Below, in pieces: positions 18,612-27,371 of a stretch of DNA of 64,000 nucleotides. The notes under the pieces were generated by a model. That model did no database searches and was not told the DNA's origin. It was given only the letters and a program-made list of their open reading frames with translations. Source of the stretch: Natrinema sp. HArc-T2 (GTDB lineage Archaea; Halobacteriota; Halobacteria; Halobacteriales; Natrialbaceae). The position numbers and the translations under genes are program-made. The stretch covers positions 496,001 through 560,000 of the forward strand of contig NZ_JBGUAZ010000001.1 in the NCBI RefSeq assembly GCF_041821085.1, read 5' to 3'. Numbering within the stretch: position 1 is the stretch's first letter; each line of letters begins with the position of its first letter.

Positions 18612-19151
18612 TCAGGACAGCCGTGCGGCGATGTCGGCTTCGGTGATGATACCGACGGTTTCGCCGGCCTCGGTGATCATCACGGCCTTGTAGTGCTCGA
18701 GCAGGTTGCTGATCTCGTCCAGCGTGGCGTCTTTCGAGACGGTCGGGAAGCTCTCGCTCATGTGGTCTTCGACGGGTTCGTCGCGGGCCTCCGAGTCGAG
18801 GTGGACAAGATCGGTCTGGCTGATCGAGCCGACCGGAATCCCGTCCTGGATAACCGCAAGCTGTGAGTAGGCTTCTTCTTCCATCTTCCGGGCGGCCTCG
18901 CTGACGGGGTCATCGGGAGAGACGTTAACGACGGCCTCGTTCATCAGGTCTTCGGCGCGGATGACGTCGCTTTCGGCCTTCTCCAGGGCGTTGACGATTC
19001 GCCGGAGCGTCGAGAGGCGCGGATCGACGTCACCACCCTCGATCCGGGCGATCAACGGCTGGGAGACGTCGGCGGTCTCCGCGAGTTCGCTCTGAGTGAG
19101 TCCGAGTTCGGTACGGCGTTGCCGGAGGTCGGCAGGCGTCGGGAGTTCCAT
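18612..19151 (-). CDS. XRE helix-turn-helix protein with two CBS domains
   Basis: The protein has 179 residues. An N-terminal Cro/C1-type helix-turn-helix (about 8-60: LRQRRTELGLTQSELAETAD, VSQPLIARIEGGDVDPRLST) is followed by two CBS motifs (about 66-120 and 125-178: MNEAVVNVSPDDPVSEAARK and MSESFPTVSKDATLDEISNL) that usually bind adenine nucleotides. This pairing is a known archaeal regulator type, so it probably represses or activates genes in response to AMP, ATP or SAM. A TTG three codons upstream is an alternative start; the ATG at 19151 was preferred. Confidence 0.88.
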   Translation of the reverse strand: MELPTPADLRQRRTELGLTQSELAETADVSQPLIARIEGGDVDPRLSTLRRIVNALEKAESDVIRAEDLMNEAVVNVSPDDPVSEAARKMEEEAYSQLAVIQDGIPVGSISQTDLVHLDSEARDEPVEDHMSESFPTVSKDATLDEISNLLEHYKAVMITEAGETVGIITEADIAARLS

Positions 19152-19309
19152 ATCGTACAATAACTACGGGTTATAGAAAGAACTTTGGGTGGGTCCACCA
19201 CCCCACACCGGCCCGCGCCGTAGACGATCGAATGCCAGTAAGACGATAGCAGTCGCAAAAGACGGTCGAGTCTACACGACTGACCTTCGGATAGCGGTAT
19301 CCGTCGGTA

Positions 19310-19663
19310 TTATTCGTCGTCCGGAACTTCGACGACCTCGACGACCGACAGTGGGACATCCCGCAGTGCCCCGCCGACCTCGCTCTTTGCGATCCGGGAG
19401 GCGTGTTCCTCGCTATCAGCGTTGAAGACCTCCATCTCGAGTCCGAGGCCGACGAGTGCGGTGTCGGCTGCAATAAAGGCGGAGTCGAACGGTTCGCCAC
19501 AGGCCGGACAGCCCGTCGCGCCGACCTCGACCTCGACGTAGTCCATGTCTTCGCTGTTGAGTCGCTTCCCGGCTTCGCTGACGGCGACACCGATCGCGTC
19601 GTCGATCTGCTCGACGTCACGAACGAGCCATGCCGCTTCCATCGCGACGAGATAATTGCCCAT
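19310..19663 (-). CDS. DUF555 (UPF0212) family protein
   Basis: The protein has 117 residues starting MGNYLVAMEAAWLVRDVEQI, which matches the archaeal DUF555/UPF0212 family as I recall it. A single CPACGEPF motif near residue 53 suggests half of a metal site or a redox pair. The family is widespread in Euryarchaeota and has no established function. The frame is open a further 240 bases upstream, but the conserved start at 19663 sets the family length. Confidence 0.78.
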   Translation of the reverse strand: MGNYLVAMEAAWLVRDVEQIDDAIGVAVSEAGKRLNSEDMDYVEVEVGATGCPACGEPFDSAFIAADTALVGLGLEMEVFNADSEEHASRIAKSEVGGALRDVPLSVVEVVEVPDDE

Positions 19664-19932
19664 ACAGCGTAGTCGGTCCGGGGGGTTTCCTGTCTTGCGG
19701 TTCGTCGGCGCTGTCGCCCGCTCGACGCGCGCGCCGCCGATTCCGACGCGCACGTCAGTCGGATGATTCCCATAAGTTACGAGAAATCCCCGGATCAATT
19801 GCCGTCGACATACCCGTACATCGACGCGAGTGTGACTCGAGTTGCTCCCACCACAACTGTAGTTGAATCGCAAGCAGGCGCCGACCCAATAGCTAATTAA
19901 CAATCATTATGTATTCTATGTTTCAGCAATGC

Positions 19933-19940
19933 TTATATAT
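19933..19940 (+). promoter_or_regulatory. TATA box of the 56-aa membrane protein gene
   Basis: TTATATAT ends 29 nt before the ATG at 19970, which fits a leaderless transcript. Confidence 0.55.
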
Positions 19941-19969
19941 GGCCTCCGTCTGAGCACGACTGAACGCTG

Positions 19970-20140
19970 ATGATATCCCGCGCGTACCACGCGACGCTGT
20001 TCGCACTGTACCAACTCTGTATCGTGATCGGCATCGCGGCGATGCCGCTCGCGATCGCCGCCCGACAGGCCGGGTTCACCCTGCCGATCCACCGCGTCCT
20101 CGCCACCGTCGAAGACGCGTACGAAGCCACGCAGCGCTGA
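19970..20140 (+). CDS. Small hydrophobic protein, 56 aa, upstream of psmB
   Basis: The frame encodes MISRAYHATLFALYQLCIVI followed by GIAAMPLAIAARQAGFTLPI and an ending of HRVLATVEDAYEATQR. One long hydrophobic helix (about 8-31) and a short amphipathic tail point to a single-pass membrane protein. Codon use is haloarchaeal, and a good TATA box precedes a leaderless ATG. It ends about 160 bp before psmB, which has its own promoter. I do not recognise a named family. Confidence 0.7.
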   Translation: MISRAYHATLFALYQLCIVIGIAAMPLAIAARQAGFTLPIHRVLATVEDAYEATQR

Positions 20141-20270
20141 TCGACGCTGACTGATTTTCGGACCGCTGGCCGACGAGCCACCGCCCTCGCGGGCACACGC
20201 CGAATAGTCGCTTTGAGCCGCCGCTCTGCTCGCCGGACGGAAGCGGAAACGACGGTGGTGACCGCCGGTG

Positions 20271-20278
20271 TTTTATAC
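20271..20278 (+). promoter_or_regulatory. TATA box of psmB
   Basis: TTTTATAC lies about 24-31 nt before the ATG at 20302, indicating a leaderless transcript starting at or near the start codon. Confidence 0.55.
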
Positions 20279-20301
20279 CGTCCCGGCGTACGACTCGGGT
20301 A

Positions 20302-21033
20302 ATGCGTACGCCCACACACGACTCCGATTTCTCCCGGACGGTCGACCAGTTGGCCGACGATCCGAACCCCTACGAGCCGGAGCTCGGCTCCCTCCCGCAG
20401 AACGATCTGACCCAGGCTGATCTGGACAACGTCAACAAGACCGGCACGACGACGATCGGCATCTCGACCGCTGACGGCGTCGTCATCGCGACAGACATGC
20501 GCGCCAGCCTCGGCGGTCGCTTCGTCTCGAACAAGAACGTCCAGAAGGTCGAACAGATCCACCCGACCGGCGCACTCACCCTCGTCGGCAGCGTCGGTGG
20601 CGCACAGTCGTTCATCTCGAGTCTTCGCGCGGAGGTCAACCTCTACGAGGCCCGCCGCGGCGAGGGGATGAGCATCGACGCGCTCGCGACGCTTGCGGGT
20701 AACTTCGCCCGCGGCGGCCCGTTCTTCGCCATCCACCCGATTCTGGGCGGTGTCGACGACGAAGGCAGCCACGTCTACAGCATTGACCCCGCCGGCGGCG
20801 TCATGGAAGACGACTACACCGTCACCGGCAGCGGGATGCAACTGGCCTACGGGCACCTAGAGCAGGCCTACGAGGAGGACATGTCCAACGAGGAAGCCAA
20901 GACGGTCGCCGCCCGCGGCATCAAATCCGCCGTCGAGCGCGACACCGGCTCCGGCAACGGCGTGTTCCTCTGTGAGATTACCGACGAGGGCGTCGACATC
21001 CACGGTCATCACGACTTCGACGAAGTCCTCTAA
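20302..21033 (+). CDS. psmB: Proteasome beta subunit
   Basis: The protein has 243 residues. It has an unusually long N-terminal propeptide of 48 residues, as in haloarchaeal beta subunits, and a processing site KTG|TTTIGI that exposes Thr49 as the catalytic nucleophile. The following ADGVVIATDMRASLGGRFVSNK supplies the conserved Asp17 and Lys33 of the mature protein. Beta subunits form the inner rings of the 20S core and carry out proteolysis. The alpha subunit is about 40 kb away in this window. Confidence 0.96.
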   Translation: MRTPTHDSDFSRTVDQLADDPNPYEPELGSLPQNDLTQADLDNVNKTGTTTIGISTADGVVIATDMRASLGGRFVSNKNVQKVEQIHPTGALTLVGSVGGAQSFISSLRAEVNLYEARRGEGMSIDALATLAGNFARGGPFFAIHPILGGVDDEGSHVYSIDPAGGVMEDDYTVTGSGMQLAYGHLEQAYEEDMSNEEAKTVAARGIKSAVERDTGSGNGVFLCEITDEGVDIHGHHDFDEVL

Positions 21034-21177
21034 ACCGGTCGAAACGGGCGGATTTTCCGATTTTGTCCTGCGACCAGTGGCGGCGCTCTTCGATCAGTTC
21101 CCGTCGGTACCATGTCAAGTCGCGTTCGATAGCGTCTGGAACCCCATGCCGAAACCTGCGCTTCGAGAAATCGCCGG

Positions 21178-22302
21178 TCAGTCGAGTCGCGTCGCTTCCT
21201 CGAGTTGGGCGTCGCTGACGCGAGCGTCGGCGAGCGTCACCGACCGTTCGGCCTCGTTCGAGCGATAAATCGCGTCGATCACGCGCTGGACGGTCAGCGC
21301 TTCGTCGATGGTGTTGGTCTCCGGTGGCACGCCGGTCGCGACGGTCTCGAGGAACGCCTCGTCCTGTTCGGCGTAGCCGGTCAGCGTGTCGTCGGCGCTC
21401 ATGCTGACGTCGGCGTAGTGATCGCGACCGGTCGTGCCGGCCTCGAGAACCCGAAGGTCGGTGTCACCGATATCGAACTGGGCACCTGCCTTCGTTCCGC
21501 GAACGCGGAAGTCCATGCTCTCCTCGCGGTTGGTCGCCCACGCGGCCTCGAGCGAGATCGTCTGACCGCCGGCACAGCGGATGAAGGCGCTGACGGAGTC
21601 GTCGACCTCGTAGCGTTCGGCATCGGCATCCCAGTTGTCACCGAACCCGTCGGGATCGGCGTACTCCTCGCGCGTTCCGAACGTGGTCCGCGTGACACCG
21701 CTGACTTCGACGATCTCGGGAAAGTCCAGCGCGTAGAGCGCGAGATCGAGGGCGTGAACGCCGATGTCGACCAAGGCACCGCCGCCAGAGAGTTCGGGGT
21801 CGGTAAACCACGAGCCGGGGCCGGGGACGCCACGTCGGCGGACGTAGTTGGCTTCGACATGGGTGAGCTCGCCGAACCGGTCGCGGGCCCGTTGTTCCTC
21901 GAACATGGCCATCGATGCGGCGTGACGGTTGTGGAACCCGACCATACAGATGCCCGCCGATCGAGCCGCCGCCTCGGCGATGCGTTCGGCGCTCTCGAGG
22001 GAGTGAGCGAGGGGTTTCTCCACGAGGACGTCCAGTCCTGCCTCGAGGGCTGCGACCGCGATGGGTTCGTGAAAGCGGTTGGGCGTCGTCACGATGACGG
22101 CATCGACCGTCTCATCCGCGACGAGTTCCTCGTGCGTTTCGTAGGTCCGTGCGTCGAACTCGGCAGCGAACCGCTCGCGTTGCTCCGGGACAAGATCGAC
22201 GCCGGCGACGACCGCTGCGCCGAGGTCGCGAACACTTCGCGCGTGGAGCGTCCCCATTCCGCCGAGGCCAACGATTCCGACACCGATGTCGTCACCGATC
22301 AT
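21178..22302 (-). CDS. Gfo/Idh/MocA-family oxidoreductase
   Basis: The protein has 374 residues. The N-terminal Rossmann fold has GIVGLGGMGTLHARSV near residue 8 and the family EKPLAHSLESAERI segment (about 92-106) with the catalytic-site Lys of EKP. The C-terminal domain carries GGALVDIGVHALDLALY with the conserved Asp/His pair. Members oxidise or reduce sugars and inositols with NAD(P). The ATG at 22302 fits the family; an ATG 33 bases upstream adds a non-homologous peptide. A ThuA-domain gene follows divergently, and such pairs are often linked to sugar use. Confidence 0.92.
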   Translation of the reverse strand: MIGDDIGVGIVGLGGMGTLHARSVRDLGAAVVAGVDLVPEQRERFAAEFDARTYETHEELVADETVDAVIVTTPNRFHEPIAVAALEAGLDVLVEKPLAHSLESAERIAEAAARSAGICMVGFHNRHAASMAMFEEQRARDRFGELTHVEANYVRRRGVPGPGSWFTDPELSGGGALVDIGVHALDLALYALDFPEIVEVSGVTRTTFGTREEYADPDGFGDNWDADAERYEVDDSVSAFIRCAGGQTISLEAAWATNREESMDFRVRGTKAGAQFDIGDTDLRVLEAGTTGRDHYADVSMSADDTLTGYAEQDEAFLETVATGVPPETNTIDEALTVQRVIDAIYRSNEAERSVTLADARVSDAQLEEATRLD

Positions 22303-22653
22303 TGCCACCCCTCCGCGGTCGCTACAGCGAAGCAAAACGTGTCGTGAGAAACAATCGATTTCGCTGTCGTTTGTGCTCGATCCTGTTCCATAGGAAGTGG
22401 CAGTCGGCGATCGAAATAAGGGTTATGACCGATTAATCTATACAGGCGTGCTGTATTTCACCTATTATTATACTATTGTGGTCTCCATTTCAAATTTATT
22501 GAAAGTTCGTTATCTCCCATTCGGCAATTTTCGCCCACGATCCAATCGGAAGAATTCATTGATAGGCTGCTGTTCTCGATCGGTGGATCGCACTTGCGCA
22601 GCCATCCGACGACGACCGACAGTATAAGCCATCGGCGGGTGGACAGGATTGCC
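22303..22653. other. AT-rich divergent intergenic region
   Basis: This gap between the divergent Gfo/Idh and ThuA genes contains a strongly AT-rich core (about 22420-22520, e.g. TTATTATACTATTGTGG and TTTCAAATTTATTG) that contrasts with the GC-rich chromosome. No coding frame with haloarchaeal codon use was seen. It probably holds promoters for both genes; the TATAA at 22623-22627 serves the ThuA gene. Confidence 0.5.
22623..22627 (+). promoter_or_regulatory. TATA box of the ThuA gene
   Basis: TATAA lies 27-31 nt before the ATG at 22654. Confidence 0.45.
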
Positions 22654-23349
22654 ATGGTCGCAGTCACCATCTGGAACGAGTACCGCCACGAACGCGAGGA
22701 CGACGCGGTCGCTGCTGTCTATCCCGACGGGATCCACGCGACGCTTGCCGATACACTTGCCACAGACCACGAGGTTCGAACCGCGACGCTCGAGGAGCCG
22801 GCCCACGGGCTCACCGACGATGTCCTCGCATCGACTGACGTCTTGGTGTGGTGGGGCCACGACGCCCACGAGGACGTCGACGACGCGGTCGTCGACCGCG
22901 TTCAGGAGCGTGTACTCGAGGGTATGGGCTTCGTGCCGCTTCACTCGAGTCATTACTCGAAGCCGTTCAAACGACTCATGGGGACGTCCTGTAGCCTGCA
23001 GTACCGCGAGGACGGCGGCACCGAGCGCCTCTGGGTGGTCGATCCTGGTCATCCGATCGCCAACGGGCTCGACGAAGCGATCGAACTCCCGGAGACGGAG
23101 ATGTACGGCGAACCGTTCGACGTTCCCGAACCCGACCGATTGGTATTCGTTAGCTGGTTCGAGGGTGGCGAGGTGTTCCGGAGCGGCTGCTGTTACCAAC
23201 GCGGAAAAGGGCGGATTTTCTACTTCCGTCCCGGCCACGAGACGTATCCCATCTACGAGAACGAAGCGATCCAGCGGGTCCTCCGAAATGCGGTCGCGTG
23301 GGCTGCCCCGCCCGAGGGCTCGCCGCGGACGTTCGGCGAACGAGACTAG
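22654..23349 (+). CDS. ThuA domain-containing protein
   Basis: The protein has 231 residues of the ThuA (trehalose utilisation) class-I glutamine-amidotransferase-like fold: [13 protein letters not shown] at the start, [30 protein letters not shown] and the C-terminal [16 protein letters not shown]. ThuA proteins occur with Gfo/Idh oxidoreductases in sugar catabolism, and one lies divergent next door. The catalytic activity of the family is not well defined. The stop overlaps the stop of the convergent eIF2B-like gene by four bases (CTAG). Confidence 0.88.
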   Translation: MVAVTIWNEYRHEREDDAVAAVYPDGIHATLADTLATDHEVRTATLEEPAHGLTDDVLASTDVLVWWGHDAHEDVDDAVVDRVQERVLEGMGFVPLHSSHYSKPFKRLMGTSCSLQYREDGGTERLWVVDPGHPIANGLDEAIELPETEMYGEPFDVPEPDRLVFVSWFEGGEVFRSGCCYQRGKGRIFYFRPGHETYPIYENEAIQRVLRNAVAWAAPPEGSPRTFGERD

Positions 23350-24197
23350 AACGTCTGGCGGCCTTCGTCCGTAATGACACTTTCGAGCAACGCGACCGGC
23401 GTCGCGTCGTAGGCAGGGTTTGCCACGTCGAACCCCTCAGCGGGTTCGGCCATGACCTCGCTGGCCGACCGGAACTCGTTTTCGAAAACGAATCCCTCGC
23501 CGACGAGCTTCGAGGCCGAGCCGAGGACGGTCACTGGCACGTCCAGCCGGTCGGCCGTCGACGCGATCGGGAACGTGCCGACGCGATTGTAGAGGGTGTC
23601 GTCGACGATACAATCCATGCCGACGACGACCCGGTCACACTCCTCGAGGTAGAGCCCGTGAGCGCTGTCGGTGATCAGCGTCGCCTCGACCCCCTCGAGG
23701 TCGGACAGCGCCCGAGCGGTCTTGCGTCCGATGTACCGCGGGCGGGCTTCAGTGACGTAGACGTCGAACGTCTTGCCGGCCTCGACCGCCTGCTCGATGG
23801 CCTCGAGCACTGTCGAAGAGTAGTCGTGGGTCAGCAGCGTTGCACCGTCCTCGAGGACGTCGACGGCGTTTTCGGCTGCCAGTCGCTTGCCGGATTCGAT
23901 CCGTGCGACGACCGCCTCGATCGTCTCGCTCGTGAGCCGTTTTGCGTCCGCGACGCTGTCGGGATCGGCGTCGGTCACGTCGCCGACGATCTCCCGGACG
24001 GCGTTCTGTAAGGAAGCGTGCGAGGGGTTCGCCCGCCGCAGGACAGTGCCGTTTCGCTCGAGCGCCCGCGTATATTCTTCGACGGTAGCGAACTCTCGGT
24101 CGGTCAGTTCCTCGAGGGCCTGCGCTGCGCGGACCGCAACCACCGAGGAACTGTGCGTCTGCATCTCCTGAATTTCCTCGGCCGTCTCGTCGATCAT
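23346..24197 (-). CDS. eIF-2B alpha/beta/delta-like protein
   Basis: The protein has 283 residues of the superfamily containing eIF2B subunits, ribose-1,5-bisphosphate isomerase and MtnA. Diagnostic segments are [54 protein letters not shown] and the C-terminal [15 protein letters not shown] region. In the isomerases a catalytic Cys follows TH; here the sequence reads THDYSS, as in eIF2B-alpha, so isomerase activity is doubtful. It could instead be a regulatory or structural homologue. The ATG at 24197 was chosen because the upstream in-frame peptide is unlike the family. Confidence 0.85.
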   Translation of the reverse strand: MIDETAEEIQEMQTHSSSVVAVRAAQALEELTDREFATVEEYTRALERNGTVLRRANPSHASLQNAVREIVGDVTDADPDSVADAKRLTSETIEAVVARIESGKRLAAENAVDVLEDGATLLTHDYSSTVLEAIEQAVEAGKTFDVYVTEARPRYIGRKTARALSDLEGVEATLITDSAHGLYLEECDRVVVGMDCIVDDTLYNRVGTFPIASTADRLDVPVTVLGSASKLVGEGFVFENEFRSASEVMAEPAEGFDVANPAYDATPVALLESVITDEGRQTF

Positions 24198-24276
24198 ACT
24201 GTGATGGTTTCCCGTCAGCGGCAAAGGTGTTCCGGGTGTTGTCACCCGTCGCCGTCACGCGACTTTCGACGCGAGC

Positions 24277-24600
24277 TTATGCCGCGTCGTCGAAGTCGAA
24301 TCGCTGTCGCAACTCGGCCTCGATTCGGTCGACGAACGCCTCGAGGACGGACTCGAACTGCTCGTGGTCTGCGACCGCGCCGACCCGCTCGCGTGGCTTC
24401 TCGGGCAGTTCGACGCGGAACTCGCCGTTGCCCTCGTAGAACGGCTCACTTTCGCTCAATATCTGCCGATCGATCGCCCGAAGCACCGTCGAGTCGTACT
24501 TGCCGTGGAGCTGTTGGTACGCACTCGAGTACGCCGCCTCGAGTTCCTCGAAGTAGTGGACGTACTTTTCCTCGAACTTCTCGGGGTCGAACTCAGTCAT
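24277..24600 (-). CDS. DUF5783 family protein
   Basis: The protein has 107 residues beginning MTEFDPEKFEEKYVHYFEEL and continuing with LSESEPFYEGNGEFRVELPE, which I recognise from memory as the haloarchaeal DUF5783 family. It is highly acidic, probably soluble and mainly helical, with no visible catalytic motif. The function is unknown. The frame extends further upstream but the conserved start is at 24600. Confidence 0.72.
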   Translation of the reverse strand: MTEFDPEKFEEKYVHYFEELEAAYSSAYQQLHGKYDSTVLRAIDRQILSESEPFYEGNGEFRVELPEKPRERVGAVADHEQFESVLEAFVDRIEAELRQRFDFDDAA

Positions 24601-24715
24601 GGACGGTCCTGCGTCTGCGATCGGGTAAACGGTTCGGAACACGACGCGGTCGTCAGTCAGCCGGACGACCACCGCCGCCCGCAGGCTTACGGTCTCGAGG
24701 TCCCTAGTACCGTCG

Positions 24716-25036
24716 ATGACCGTCACCGTCCGGTACACCTGTCCACACTGCGACGCCGTGGTGAGCGTCGAGCGACAGCCTGATCTCGCGGATCGATCCG
24801 TGACCACGATCTCCCAGCCGGGATGGGAGTACGTCAGTCCGGACGAGGATTTCGAAGACGCGGATGGCATCGCGTTCCACTGTGGCGAGGACGGCCCCGT
24901 TACCGACCTCGAGGGCGAACCCGTCGAGGGCTGTGGCCGGTCGTTCTATCTGAACTTCGTGCGCTACGAGCAGGGCGTGGAACTCGAGCCGGATCCGCCG
25001 ACTTACGGCGGGCCGCGGTTCGATTTTAACGCGTGA
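24716..25036 (+). CDS. Small zinc-ribbon-like protein
   Basis: The protein has 106 residues. It starts MTVTVRYTCPHCDAVVSVER, a CPxC knuckle; later single cysteines (AFHCGEDG near 55 and EGCGRSF near 72) could complete a zinc site. Acidic and soluble, with strong haloarchaeal codon use. No family name was recognised. It lies divergent from the DUF5783 gene across about 115 bases. Confidence 0.7.
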   Translation: MTVTVRYTCPHCDAVVSVERQPDLADRSVTTISQPGWEYVSPDEDFEDADGIAFHCGEDGPVTDLEGEPVEGCGRSFYLNFVRYEQGVELEPDPPTYGGPRFDFNA

Positions 25037-25208
25037 AAGTTCATCCGGTGTTATCACGTTGGGAGCGATTCACCCGCGAACTACTATTGGGAGTGGGCGG
25101 CTTTTTGATCCAGATCTTTGTCGGGGTTCGAGGGCGGCGACGCCGCCCGAGACCCCGATAAAAAGGTGGGAACACAACGCTTTTCGACGCCGGGCAGTAC
25201 CTACGGAC

Positions 25209-26285
25209 ATGGACGAAGCCGCCGTACGCGACCGCCTCCGGACGGTCGACGATCCCGAACTCGGCGACGATATCGTGTCGCTCGGACTCGTCAACGACAT
25301 CAGCGTCGACGGCGACGAGGTCGACATCGATCTCGCGCTGGGTGCGCCCTACTCCCCGGCCGAAAGCAACATCGCCGCCGCGGTTCGCGAGGCCCTGACT
25401 GCCGAGGGGATCGACCCGAACCTGACCGCGAGCATTCCCGATCGCGACGATCTCGCAAGCGAGGAGCAGGTGCTCCCGAACGTCAAGAACGTCATCGCCG
25501 TCGCCTCCGGAAAAGGCGGCGTCGGCAAATCGACCGTCGCGGTCAACCTCGCTGCCGGCCTCTCGCAACTCGGGGCCCGCGTCGGCTTATTCGACGCCGA
25601 CGTCTATGGACCGAACGTCCCGCGGATGGTCGACGCCGACGAGCCGCCGATGGCCACCGAAGACGAGACGCTGGTCCCGCCCGAGAAGTACGGCGTGAAG
25701 CTGATGAGCATGGCCTTCCTCACCGGCGAGGACGACCCCGTCATCTGGCGCGGCCCGATGGTTCACAAGGTCATCACCCAGCTCACCGAGGACGTCGAGT
25801 GGGGCCACCTCGACTACCTCGTCGTCGACCTCCCGCCGGGAACCGGCGATACCCAGCTGACGATGCTCCAGACCATGCCCGTCACCGGCGCGGTCATCGT
25901 CACGACGCCACAGGAGGTCGCGCTCGACGACGCCCGCAAGGGCCTCGAGATGTTCGCCAAACACGACACCGTCGTGCTGGGGATCGCCGAGAACATGTCG
26001 ACGTTCGCTTGTCCCGACTGTGGCGGCGAACACGACATCTTCGGCTCCGGCGGCGGCGAGGAGTTCGCCGACGAACACGACCTGCCATTTTTGGGCTCGA
26101 TCCCGCTCGATCCGGCCGTCCGGGAGGGCGGCGACGGCGGGAAGCCGACGGTGCTGAAAGAGGAAGACGGAACTAGCGATGCCTTGCGGACGATCACTGA
26201 AAACGTCGCGAACAATACGGGGATCGTCCACCGGCAGGGCATCTCCCAGTACCGACGCAGCGAGGCCGCCTCGCCGGATCGATAA
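25209..26285 (+). CDS. Mrp/NBP35-family Fe-S carrier ATPase
   Basis: The protein has 358 residues. An N-terminal DUF59/MIP18 domain (about 1-80, RTVDDPELGDDIVSLGLVND) is followed by a deviant Walker A GKGGVGKST near 101-109 and the Mrp switch motif LVVDLPPGTGDTQLT near 205. CPDCGGEHDIFG near 265 gives the CxxC that holds a bridging 4Fe-4S cluster in the dimer. Members load iron-sulfur clusters onto target apoproteins. The ATG at 25209 opens the DUF59 domain; upstream in-frame sequence is not conserved-looking. Confidence 0.93.
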   Translation: MDEAAVRDRLRTVDDPELGDDIVSLGLVNDISVDGDEVDIDLALGAPYSPAESNIAAAVREALTAEGIDPNLTASIPDRDDLASEEQVLPNVKNVIAVASGKGGVGKSTVAVNLAAGLSQLGARVGLFDADVYGPNVPRMVDADEPPMATEDETLVPPEKYGVKLMSMAFLTGEDDPVIWRGPMVHKVITQLTEDVEWGHLDYLVVDLPPGTGDTQLTMLQTMPVTGAVIVTTPQEVALDDARKGLEMFAKHDTVVLGIAENMSTFACPDCGGEHDIFGSGGGEEFADEHDLPFLGSIPLDPAVREGGDGGKPTVLKEEDGTSDALRTITENVANNTGIVHRQGISQYRRSEAASPDR

Positions 26286-26378
26286 GCGCTAACGGCGATG
26301 GAGCCGCAGCCGGAGGACGACTCCATCCGCGGCGTCTCCGGGCGCGTCGTTTTTGCGTCTCCCATACGAGACACGACT

Positions 26379-27020
26379 GTGGACGCGAATCAACAGTCTC
26401 GAGCGAACCCCTTCGGCATGGACGAGGAGTGCCAGAACTGTCCGGCACTCTGTGAGACGCGCAGCCAGGTCGTCCACGGCTACGGCGACGTGGACGCGGA
26501 CTTCCTGTTCGTCGGTGAGCGGCCGACGGTGCGGGCAGACGACACCGGCGTTCCGTTCGCCGGCGAGGGCGGCAGCGACGGCGACGGTGGCCTCCGACGA
26601 GTTCTCGAGCGACTCGGGCTCTGTGACGTGACCGCTCCGGCCGACGAGCCGGTCCTCGAGAACGTCTATCTGACACACCTCACCCGCTGTCGCGATCCAG
26701 ACCGGGAACCAACCGACGAGGAGATCACCACCTGCGAGCCCTATCTCAACGCCGAGATCCGGATGATCAACCCCGAAATCCTCGTCCCGATTGGCGAGCG
26801 TGCGCTCGCGGAACTCGGAACGGAATATACGACGACCCCGGTCGAAGACCTCTCGTTGCTCGACGATCACGCCACTCGAATCCGCGGGCGCGGGTTCGAA
26901 CTGGTTCCGATGATCGACCCTCGAGAAGGGACCGACGAGCAGACACAGGCGTGGCTCGAGGCATTCGCGGAACTGATGGCAACGGATTATCGCCAGACGA
27001 AAGGACGGCAGGAACGGTAG
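26379..27020 (+). CDS. Uracil-DNA glycosylase-superfamily protein, divergent
   Basis: The protein has 213 residues. Cysteines in CQNCPALC (about 18-23) and two later ones (LTRCRDPD, TCEPYLNAEI) match the 4Fe-4S ligand pattern of family 4/5 enzymes. The fold motifs are present but altered: FLFVGERPTVRADDTGVPFA stands where GEAPG...G.PF is usual, and the C-terminal HP motif reads MIDPRE. It may be a repair enzyme of changed specificity or an inactive relative. The GTG at 26379 is preferred because a TATA-like GTTTTTGC lies about 28 nt upstream; ATGs at 26298 and 26418 are alternatives. Confidence 0.75.
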   Translation: MDANQQSRANPFGMDEECQNCPALCETRSQVVHGYGDVDADFLFVGERPTVRADDTGVPFAGEGGSDGDGGLRRVLERLGLCDVTAPADEPVLENVYLTHLTRCRDPDREPTDEEITTCEPYLNAEIRMINPEILVPIGERALAELGTEYTTTPVEDLSLLDDHATRIRGRGFELVPMIDPREGTDEQTQAWLEAFAELMATDYRQTKGRQER

Positions 27021-27042
27021 CGGTCGGACCGGACGCGTTCGA

Positions 27043-27261
27043 TTACCAGTAGGGGTTTGCCCGCCAGCGTTTCGAGCCCGCGCCGAGCGCGATCAGCGCC
27101 CCGACGACGACGACCGCGACGACGAGGACGCCGATCGTCGCTGTGACGTACTCGCCGGATGCGGCGATGAGCGTGCCGTCTACGAAGCCGACGACACCGA
27201 TAGCTGCCAGCGCCACGATGACGAGCGTCCCGAACAGGCCGGCGATCGAGAGGTTGTCCAT
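27043..27261 (-). CDS. Small two-helix membrane protein
   Basis: The protein has 72 residues with two hydrophobic helices (about 5-28, IAGLFGTLVIVALAAIGVVG, and 40-62, ATIGVLVVAVVVVGALIALG) and a basic tail ending GSKRWRANPYW. This is a double-spanning hairpin with the C terminus probably inside. No family was recognised. It converges on the UDG-like gene with a 22-base gap. The ATG at 27261 gives a typical start; a start 36 bases upstream is possible. Confidence 0.7.
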   Translation of the reverse strand: MDNLSIAGLFGTLVIVALAAIGVVGFVDGTLIAASGEYVTATIGVLVVAVVVVGALIALGAGSKRWRANPYW

Positions 27262-27371
27262 ACCGGTCGAAGGCGCTACGTCACTATAACTTGTCACGAT
27301 TTTGGGCCGCAGTTGAGCACCCGATCCCCGGAAGCGCCGCGTTCAAGGACCGCGCGCCCCGAGTAGCGGGT

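Noticed and set aside
22397-22627. Rightward frame in the AT-rich gap before the ThuA gene
   Set aside because: Codon use is unlike the chromosome, the residues show no halophilic composition and the frame overlaps the ThuA promoter.
23346-24197. Ribose-1,5-bisphosphate isomerase as the function
   Set aside because: The catalytic cysteine motif after TH is replaced by DYSS.
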